Assembly (NCBI GenBank): GCA_964614215.1 | Contig: CAZTKP010000025.1 | Span: 1 to 23,834 of the forward strand | Length of the DNA: 23,834 nucleotides | Reading direction: 5' to 3' | From: CAZTKP01 sp964614215 | Lineage (GTDB): Bacteria > UBP6 > UBA1177 | Part shown: piece by piece, positions 1 through 6,075 of the stretch | How the letters are laid out: every line of letters begins with the position of its first letter | How positions within the stretch are numbered: position 1 is the first letter of the stretch | Translations under genes and position numbers: made by a program | The notes under the pieces: generated by a model | Told to the model about the DNA's origin: nothing | Database searches by the model: none | Seen by the model: the letters and a program-made list of their open reading frames with translations, nothing else

Positions 1-3
1 CGG

Positions 4-31
4 TTGAACAATTAGTAAAAAGTGATAGAAT
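4..31 (+). promoter_or_regulatory. Predicted sigma70-type promoter for the S41 peptidase operon
   Basis: A -35-like TTGAAC at 4-9 and a -10-like TAGAAT at 26-31 are separated by 16 bases. The expected start of transcription, near 38, leaves a very short leader before the GGAGG ribosome binding site at 44-48. The -35 matches consensus at only four of six positions and the upstream region is outside the window, so this is a modest call. Confidence 0.35.
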
Positions 32-53
32 TAGGTAGCTAGTGGAGGTTGTC

Positions 54-1403
54 ATGAAAAATTTTCTAATCCTTTTTATTACAGTTTTTTTTATTGCCGG
101 ATGTTTTGACATACACGATAAAGAGGGAGAGCTTAACTGTGAAAGTCAGGCTGAGATCAATGATGCCGCGTACAGTTATATGCTTGACTGGTATCTGTGG
201 TATGAGCATCTTCCAGAAATAGATCCTGCCGAATATGAAACGATGAGAGATATGCTGGATATTTTGAAGTATCATGACGGCGAAAGATACGTGGATCATT
301 ACAGCTACACAGTGAAAACTGAAGACCATGATGATTACTATGCCGGAAAAAGTTACGGGATGGGAACTTCATGGAAAAGAGACGAAAATGACGACCTTTT
401 TATTTCAATGGTCTATCCCGGAAGTCCGGCGGGTGTCGCAGGCCTTAAAAGAGGTCAGCAGGTTCTTGCTATAAACAGCTTCACAGTTGCTGAACTTGAC
501 GAAAATAAGACGTATAATCAGGAACATAGCGAAGATGAGGACTTTGAGAAAAAAACGGACTGGACCAATGTCTACGACTCTTCAAATGATGGTGAACCTG
601 TGGATATGACGCTTCTGGAAGGAGGGGTCGAAACAATAGAGACCACTGTTTACCTCGGTGATTATACCAGACCGTCCGTGATAAATCCGCTAGTGATCGA
701 CAATGCAGGTGTAAAGACCGGATACCTGATGTTCAAATCTTTCATTACTCCTTCCGAAGATGAGCTGAATGAGACATTTGCCGTTTTTAAGGATGAAGGG
801 ATCGAGGCTCTTGTTCTGGATATGAGATACAACGGCGGCGGACTCGTAAAGATAGCTCACCAGCTGGTAAATCTTATTGCGGGAGAGAAAGTTAAAGGTG
901 AAAATGTAATAAAGATAATTTATAACGACAAACACCAGGACAGCAACTACAACTATGAAGGAAAGGAACTCGACAGCAGTGTAAACGTTGAAAAGGTGGC
1001 GATAATTGCCACAAGAGGAACAGCGAGTGCTTCGGAAATGGTCATAAACTCGCTTGATCCCTATATTGAAGTGTCCATAATCGGTGACACAACATACGGA
1101 AAACCTGTGGGAATGAATGCCAAGTCCTTTTGTGATCAGATGATAGTGCCCATTACTTTTAAAAACGCCAACTCTGAAGACTACGGTGACTACTATTTCG
1201 GAATAGACGCAACATGTCAGTCAGAGGATGATATAAAGCACGATTTCGGAGATGTTGAGGAAGATTCGTTAAGGGAAGCTCTCTACTACCTTGAGAACGG
1301 TGAATGCAGTAAGGAACAGGAAGAAACAGTTTTCAGTCCGTATCTGGAAACCCTTATCCCTATTGAACTTAAAGGAATGAACAGAATAGATTACACATTT
1401 TAG
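54..1403 (+). CDS. Lipoprotein S41-family (C-terminal processing) peptidase with PDZ domain
   Basis: Predicted secreted serine peptidase of family S41 (CtpA/Prc/Tsp type), anchored by lipid. The ATG at 54 is preferred over an in-frame GTG at 42 because GGAGG lies at 44-48, five bases before it; this gives 449 residues. Residues 1-16 are a signal peptide ending in the lipobox IAGC (Cys17). A PDZ-like segment is at about 100-145 (SPAGVAGLKRGQQVLAIN). The peptidase core follows, with DMRYNGGG at 256-263, the nucleophile Ser325 in TASASE, and the general base Lys350 in YGKPVG. The 25-residue Ser-Lys spacing equals that in CtpA and Prc, so the dyad looks intact. A short extension after the core is not assigned. 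The next lipoprotein gene starts eight bases after the stop, so the two are probably co-transcribed. Its substrate is unknown; processing of a co-encoded surface protein is only a guess. Confidence 0.9.
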   Translation: MKNFLILFITVFFIAGCFDIHDKEGELNCESQAEINDAAYSYMLDWYLWYEHLPEIDPAEYETMRDMLDILKYHDGERYVDHYSYTVKTEDHDDYYAGKSYGMGTSWKRDENDDLFISMVYPGSPAGVAGLKRGQQVLAINSFTVAELDENKTYNQEHSEDEDFEKKTDWTNVYDSSNDGEPVDMTLLEGGVETIETTVYLGDYTRPSVINPLVIDNAGVKTGYLMFKSFITPSEDELNETFAVFKDEGIEALVLDMRYNGGGLVKIAHQLVNLIAGEKVKGENVIKIIYNDKHQDSNYNYEGKELDSSVNVEKVAIIATRGTASASEMVINSLDPYIEVSIIGDTTYGKPVGMNAKSFCDQMIVPITFKNANSEDYGDYYFGIDATCQSEDDIKHDFGDVEEDSLREALYYLENGECSKEQEETVFSPYLETLIPIELKGMNRIDYTF

Positions 1404-1411
1404 GTGACAGC

Positions 1412-3538
1412 ATGAAAAAACTGATATTTTTGACTACAGCTCTCGGGTTTCTGCAGTTTTCAGGATGTACTGGCGGTGAGGTGGAAACGGAATGCTTTAC
1501 ATACCTTGACTGTGCACAGGGTCTTGTCTGTGTAGACGGAAAGTGTGTTGAGGATGAAGGAGGGTTTACGGACAATAATGGAAGTTCCGATAATTCTGTA
1601 ATTGTTGACAATGAACAGCCCGACACGAACACGAATGATAACAGTCTGCCTGATGACACGGAAGATGATTCCGATGAGAACGGAGGAAATCATTGCAGCA
1701 AAGATACTGACTGCGAGGATGATGATCCCTGTACTGACAATAAATGTGAGAGCGGATACTGTTTTTTTCCGATAAAGGAAGAGGTCTGTAACGGTGTTGA
1801 TGATAACTGCAACGATAAGATCGATGAGACATTTGAAGGGATGGACGAGGCCTGTGATACAGGTTTTGAAGGCGAGTGTGCTGCAGGGAAAATGGCATGC
1901 GTGGAAGGTAACGAGGTCTGTCTTTCTCCATATCACACAGAAACAGAGCTCTGTAACGGAAAGGATGATAACTGTGACGGAAAGATCGATGTCTTTAAAG
2001 ATGACGAGGCACCTGACTGTCCACTGACTTTGGGAATCTGTGCGGCTGCGAAACAGGAGTGTAACGGAACTGAGTGGCTGGAGTGTACAATTGCCAGTTA
2101 CGGCCCGGACTATTCGGAAACAGATGTGCTTGACTCTGAGTTTAAGGATGTGAACTGTGACGGTGTCGACGGAATGAGAGAAGCTCATATCTATGTTGAT
2201 ACAGCTAACGGTGACGATGATCTCAATGACGGTTCCTATGAAAATCCGGTAAAAACTATCAATAAAGGTATTGAGCTTGCCGGACTTGAAGGCAAGACGG
2301 ATGTTATCATTGCAAAAGGAGTTTACGAAGAAACAGTAGTCCTTGCTGACGGAATAAGTCTGTATGGCGGATTCAGCGGTGTTCCTGACTGGGACGGTGC
2401 AGTTGAGAACGAAACTATAATTTCAGGTGCAGAGATAGGTGTCATCGGTGAAGAAGTTACTGGTGTCGACCTCAATCATCTAACAATAACTTCAGCCGAT
2501 AGAGAGTCGGGAGAAGGCTCAAGTTACGCAGTTTTTCTCTATAAAGTGACATCAATGATAATAAATAACTGTGTTGTCATCGGAGGCCATGGTGCCGACG
2601 GAGCTGACGGAGCAAATGGTGCTGACGGCGGAGATGGAGAAAATGGTGGGGATGGTCAGAAAGGCTGTGAAGACAGCAGCGGTCTTTGTGACTCGTGCAG
2701 TATTCCGGCAGGTGGAAGCGGTGGTCCGACTGGTGCTTGCGGAATGACTGGCGGAAAAGGTGGAACTCCGGGAAATGGTGACAGTTCAGGAAATGCAGGT
2801 TCTCCAGGCGCCAATGGAGGCGGATCAGGGGGATTGGGCGGAGTTTCCCATTCTTCGGGGGACGAGTGCATTGAAACATCAAGTTCTGCAGTTTACTCAA
2901 AAGGCGGGGACGGAAGTTCCGGCGGTGACGGGGATGATGCCCCGGCAGTTATTCTTGCCGATTTTACGCAGGAAGGTTTTACCCCAAATCCTCCAAAAGA
3001 TGGACAGACAGGAGTCCACGGCTCCGGTGGTGGCGGTGGCGGTGGCGGTCACGGTGGAGATACAAACTGTAACAGCTACGGTTCTGCAGGCGGCGGCGGC
3101 GGTGGCGGCGGCTGCGGCGGAGAAGGAGGAAAAGGAGGTGAGAGCGGAGGAGGCTCTTTTGGAATATACAGTTTTGAGTCCACAGATATAACAATAGCTA
3201 ACACCTTAATAGCCACATCAGGTGGAGGAAAAGGCGGTAACGGTGGAACCGGAGGTCTTGGTGGAACCGGAGCTCCCGGTGGTGCCGGAGGTCCTCATGG
3301 TGGTGGTAACGAACAGGAAGACGGCGGCTGCGGCGGCTGGGGCGGAGCTGGAGGTGACGGTGGAAAAGGCGGAACCGGAGCCGGAGGTGCAGGTGGTCCA
3401 AGCTATGGAATTTATTCAATAAACGGATCCGTTTTTGCTGAAAATACCGTGACCTATGATGTAGCTCCCGGCGGAACAGGCGGAACAAGCGACGGAAATC
3501 CCGGACCTGACGGCCCTTCAAGACAGGCTGAGATGTGA
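1412..3538 (+). CDS. Lipoprotein with MopE-like motifs, beta-helix-like part and long Gly-rich domain
   Basis: Predicted surface lipoprotein of 708 residues, function unknown. The lipobox is FSGC (Cys19). A Cys cassette at 27-46 (LDCAQGLVCVDGKCV) is followed by an Asp/Asn-rich linker (51-92) and a Cys-rich segment with two MopE-like motifs, EVCNGVDDNCNDKIDE (124-139) and ELCNGKDDNCDGKID (179-193). From 259 (IYVDTANGDDDLNDG) it resembles DUF1565/right-handed beta-helix proteins: a YVD...G...P.KTI start, then KGVYEE and ISLYGGFSG. Residues 391-700 are dominated by Gly in GxxGxx and GGxGGxG patterns. They are interrupted by two short beta-strand-like inserts beginning SFGIYS (582) and SYGIYS (664), which look like further coils of the same helix. 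The ribosome binding site AGGTGA (1402-1407) overlaps the stop of the peptidase gene, so translation is probably coupled. The stop is one base from the convergent thioesterase gene. Confidence 0.85.
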   Translation: MKKLIFLTTALGFLQFSGCTGGEVETECFTYLDCAQGLVCVDGKCVEDEGGFTDNNGSSDNSVIVDNEQPDTNTNDNSLPDDTEDDSDENGGNHCSKDTDCEDDDPCTDNKCESGYCFFPIKEEVCNGVDDNCNDKIDETFEGMDEACDTGFEGECAAGKMACVEGNEVCLSPYHTETELCNGKDDNCDGKIDVFKDDEAPDCPLTLGICAAAKQECNGTEWLECTIASYGPDYSETDVLDSEFKDVNCDGVDGMREAHIYVDTANGDDDLNDGSYENPVKTINKGIELAGLEGKTDVIIAKGVYEETVVLADGISLYGGFSGVPDWDGAVENETIISGAEIGVIGEEVTGVDLNHLTITSADRESGEGSSYAVFLYKVTSMIINNCVVIGGHGADGADGANGADGGDGENGGDGQKGCEDSSGLCDSCSIPAGGSGGPTGACGMTGGKGGTPGNGDSSGNAGSPGANGGGSGGLGGVSHSSGDECIETSSSAVYSKGGDGSSGGDGDDAPAVILADFTQEGFTPNPPKDGQTGVHGSGGGGGGGGHGGDTNCNSYGSAGGGGGGGGCGGEGGKGGESGGGSFGIYSFESTDITIANTLIATSGGGKGGNGGTGGLGGTGAPGGAGGPHGGGNEQEDGGCGGWGGAGGDGGKGGTGAGGAGGPSYGIYSINGSVFAENTVTYDVAPGGTGGTSDGNPGPDGPSRQAEM
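2582..3511 (+). repeat. Gly-rich low-complexity coding region (residues 391-700)
   Basis: About 930 bases inside the preceding lipoprotein gene encode Gly-dominated sequence. The first part is collagen-like in period, with consecutive G-x-y triplets such as GADGADGANGADGGDG. Later parts are GGxGGxG and runs of seven or more Gly. At the DNA level this appears as GGN-rich, purine-biased sequence with many GGTGGC/GGCGGC words. The pattern suits polyglycine-II helices or Gly loops inserted in a beta-helix; neither can be proved from sequence alone. Confidence 0.85.
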
Positions 3539-3539
3539 T

Positions 3540-3947
3540 CTAATCTTTTTCTTTCCTTATCATCACCATCTTCCCGGTGCTTTCGGCCATGACGGTGTTT
3601 TCAAAGAGAATTTTTGCAGAGGCGAAGATGATTCGACCCTTGTTTGAGTCTATTTTTCCTTCAATTCTGATCTTTTTCTGTGTAGGAACAGGTTTTTTGA
3701 ATTTAACGGTCAATTCTCCTGTGACTCCTGACTTATAAACTGTGAAAGCCGCGTAGGCCATTAGTTCATCAAGAAGCGAGCTGACTATTCCGCCGTGAAC
3801 AACTCCCGCCCATCCGCAGAACCTTTCATCAATTACAGTTTCCGCCCAGGCAGTTCCGCTTTTCTCATCCATGTGAATATCAAGCTGAAGTCCGTTCTTA
3901 TTTTGCTTTCCGCATACAAAACATGTGCTGTCATCAACAAGGTTCAT
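3540..3947 (-). CDS. PaaI-like hotdog-fold acyl-CoA thioesterase
   Basis: A 135-residue protein of the PaaI/4HBT hotdog thioesterase superfamily, expected to hydrolyse an acyl- or aryl-CoA thioester in the cytoplasm. The family signature is VHGGIVSSLLDELMAYAAF, with the helix-initiating HGG and an acidic Asp on the central helix, followed by the strand GELTVKFKKPVPTQ. The N-terminal CFVCGKQNKNGLQL segment, with a CxxC pair, is common in this subgroup. The start at 3947 is chosen over an in-frame upstream ATG (3983) because AAGGAGG lies at the right distance, and the longer start would lie within the upstream gene. That ribosome binding site overlaps the upstream TAA, and only 11 bases separate the genes, so translation is probably coupled to the lipoprotein gene. 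The substrate is unknown. Confidence 0.88.
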   Translation of the reverse strand: MNLVDDSTCFVCGKQNKNGLQLDIHMDEKSGTAWAETVIDERFCGWAGVVHGGIVSSLLDELMAYAAFTVYKSGVTGELTVKFKKPVPTQKKIRIEGKIDSNKGRIIFASAKILFENTVMAESTGKMVMIRKEKD

Positions 3948-3958
3948 AAGTTTCCTCC

Positions 3959-5944
3959 TTAGTTTTCCTTCCATCTGAAACAACGGTTCTCGGAATCATC
4001 TTCAATATAGTTGTAAAGTCTTCCCATCCAGTAGACAAGCATGTAGTCAACTCCTGAAAAGATCTTTTTGGGATCTCCGCCTGAATAGAGTTCAAAAGGA
4101 TTTCTCTGCCACATGAAATCAGCTGCTTTTCTGTCTGCAACATCGACTGCGCCAGTGTCGTTATTCACCTGATCAGTACATCCATCCTCGCGATCAGAAT
4201 ATTTGGGATCATCACGAAGGTCAACAGGTTTAAAGATATGAGGTGCTTCCGTAAAACCTTTGAACTGATCGGTAGCAGCTCCGGTAACTTCTGAAGAAAA
4301 ACCGCCTTGAGATGAATAGATGTAGGTGAAGAAGGTGTTTTTATGGGTTTTTACCTTTTCCCACATTTTTGCCTGAAGAACATTAAAATAAATTCGACCC
4401 CTTATATCCATATCTTTTTCGAGTCTCAGCAGGTTGTACATCGGTTCCATTGCAATGTTGATCCCGTAGTAACTTTCCCCGCATTCGTTTGTGTAGAACC
4501 ACTGTTCCGCCTGATCGAGCCAGTCATTCACGTTGCCCCAGTCATCGTCGTTAGTGTAGTAGAAATCCTTGAACTGCTGGTTTATCTCTTCGTAACCTTC
4601 GATGCCTTCCGTTACCTGAATTCCTATGTTGAAAATGTTTGCAAGCATGATCGCACTTCCTGCTCTGGGAATCGATTTTGGAAGAAAAGATATCGCCGGT
4701 CGTAAAAATGTGGAGATATTAGGCATGAATTCCTGAAATCCGTGCATACTTGTTGAGCAGCTTGCAGATTCAGTTGAGCAGTAGTCAATAACTATGTGGT
4801 TGTTGCTCATTTCTCTAGGTGCCAGAACCATAAATCTTCCGTCGATACCGCTCGGGAACGGAATAGGTGTGCCGTCGTAAGTGAGTGTTACATAGACATG
4901 TTTCTTTTCCATTATAACCTGAACGAACTCAACAATATCGTCTCTTATGATCTTTCTGATATCTTCGTTATCTTCACCGAGAGCATCGTATGCAAAAGAG
5001 TAGCCCATAAGTATTCCCTGATACTGGTCCCGGCTTATATGTCCTGTGTAGTCATAAGTTTTCCCATCGTAGAGAATGTCACAGAAAACTCTGTCAGAAG
5101 CACACTCTGTGTCTCCGCCTAGTCTGATGCCCTCAGGTTCATTTCTGTATTTTGATTCATAGGCGTACCTTGAAAGAAGTCCCGGAGAACCCGCAACATT
5201 AAAGAACAAATGCAGGGTATTGACCAGATCGATCACGTTCTGTTTAGCAGCGACTGAGCCGTCAACCATATATCTGATGGATTCTGCCGCGAGGTATGTC
5301 CCCGTCCAGATAGCGGAATCACCCACGCCGTCATATCTTTCAATTTCCTTATGTTCTTCAGTTTTATAATGAGCATCGGCAACACCGCCGAAAGGCATCA
5401 GATCGCTATGCTGCCATCTCTGAAACTCTTCATATCTGTCATAAAGTCTGTTTGTCTGGTCAGTTTCAGCCCAATCGAGGTTTTTGTTGTCCCAGAATTC
5501 ACAGGTCTTTCCGTTATCTTCACTTCCCGGAACACATTCATCAGCACATTTATCGGCTACGCACTCACCGTTAAAACAGCCGAAGGTGTCTGTACAGGTT
5601 TCCTCAACTATTGCTTTTCCGCACTCGGTAATAGTACATTTTTTCACCACGTTGAAACCGACACATTCAGAGTATGAAGTGTCACAGTCTTCTTCAATAA
5701 ATCCCTCACAGGGATCCACATCTTCAGTTTCATCAATATCTGTATCTGTGTTAAAGTCATCCTGCATGTCTTCATCAACGATCTGGTCCACTTCATTTTC
5801 ATTATCAGCAATAAGGTCAGGATCAGAGACACTTTCAATATCCTGAATCTGGTCATGATCTGAAAATATTGAGCTGTTCTCGGCTGTACAGCTTAAAATC
5901 ATGACACATACTGAAAATACTGCAGAAATTTTTATAAAATTCAT
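3959..5944 (-). CDS. Lipoprotein of unknown function with Cys-rich N-terminus and large probably helical domain
   Basis: I do not recognise a named family. The ATG at 5944 (661 residues) is preferred to the in-frame ATG at 5956 because GAGGT sits just upstream of it. The lipobox is ILSC (Cys19), followed by an Asp/Glu-rich linker (28-78). A Cys-rich segment (79-148) contains about a dozen Cys. The rest (150-661) looks like a folded, mainly helical domain with motifs such as GDSAIWTGTYLAAESIRYM (208-226) and HISRDQYQGILMGYSFAYD (302-320). Repeated helix-loop units with WTG and RDQY.G motifs are reminiscent of (alpha/alpha)6 barrels of carbohydrate-active proteins, but I cannot identify catalytic residues. 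Residues 375-470 include a more hydrophobic stretch (STFLRPAISFLPKSIPRAGS). The gene is divergent from the 1230-residue lipoprotein gene and coupled to the downstream thioesterase gene. Confidence 0.8.
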   Translation of the reverse strand: MNFIKISAVFSVCVMILSCTAENSSIFSDHDQIQDIESVSDPDLIADNENEVDQIVDEDMQDDFNTDTDIDETEDVDPCEGFIEEDCDTSYSECVGFNVVKKCTITECGKAIVEETCTDTFGCFNGECVADKCADECVPGSEDNGKTCEFWDNKNLDWAETDQTNRLYDRYEEFQRWQHSDLMPFGGVADAHYKTEEHKEIERYDGVGDSAIWTGTYLAAESIRYMVDGSVAAKQNVIDLVNTLHLFFNVAGSPGLLSRYAYESKYRNEPEGIRLGGDTECASDRVFCDILYDGKTYDYTGHISRDQYQGILMGYSFAYDALGEDNEDIRKIIRDDIVEFVQVIMEKKHVYVTLTYDGTPIPFPSGIDGRFMVLAPREMSNNHIVIDYCSTESASCSTSMHGFQEFMPNISTFLRPAISFLPKSIPRAGSAIMLANIFNIGIQVTEGIEGYEEINQQFKDFYYTNDDDWGNVNDWLDQAEQWFYTNECGESYYGINIAMEPMYNLLRLEKDMDIRGRIYFNVLQAKMWEKVKTHKNTFFTYIYSSQGGFSSEVTGAATDQFKGFTEAPHIFKPVDLRDDPKYSDREDGCTDQVNNDTGAVDVADRKAADFMWQRNPFELYSGGDPKKIFSGVDYMLVYWMGRLYNYIEDDSENRCFRWKEN

Positions 5945-5981
5945 GTTTGACCTCATAAATTACTTAACACACAGCGGATTC

Positions 5982-6009
5982 AGGATAATGACTCGTAATT
6001 GAAAGTCAA
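5982..6009 (-). promoter_or_regulatory. Predicted promoter for the 661-residue lipoprotein gene
   Basis: On the minus strand, TTGACT (6009-6004) and TATCCT (5987-5982) are separated by 16 bases, giving a leader of about 30 bases to the ATG at 5944. A perfect inverted repeat ATTGA-AAG-TCAAT (5998-6010) overlaps the -35 element and could be an operator, though such short AT-rich repeats arise by chance. Confidence 0.4.
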
Positions 6010-6019
6010 TAACTTCACC

Positions 6020-6048
6020 TTGACATTATACGCAACTACTAATAAAAT
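6020..6048 (+). promoter_or_regulatory. Predicted strong promoter for the 1230-residue lipoprotein gene
   Basis: A perfect -35 TTGACA (6020-6025) and a -10 TAAAAT (6043-6048) are separated by the optimal 17 bases. Transcription would start near 6055, with about 20 bases of leader before the ATG at 6076 and GGAGG at 6066-6070. Its -35 lies only ten bases from the -35 of the divergent promoter. Confidence 0.65.
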
Positions 6049-6075
6049 TATTGGTCTTATTTTTTGGAGGGTTTC

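Noticed and set aside
2582..2670. True collagen-like domain
   Set aside because: The G-x-y period holds for only about nine triplets, is Asp/Ala/Asn-rich with almost no Pro, and passes into GGxGGxG sequence; a Gly-rich loop or polyglycine-II reading is better.
3948..3983. Longer thioesterase start overlapping the upstream lipoprotein gene
   Set aside because: The strong AAGGAGG lies just before the ATG at 3947, and the extra N-terminal residues are simply the upstream gene's end read in another frame.
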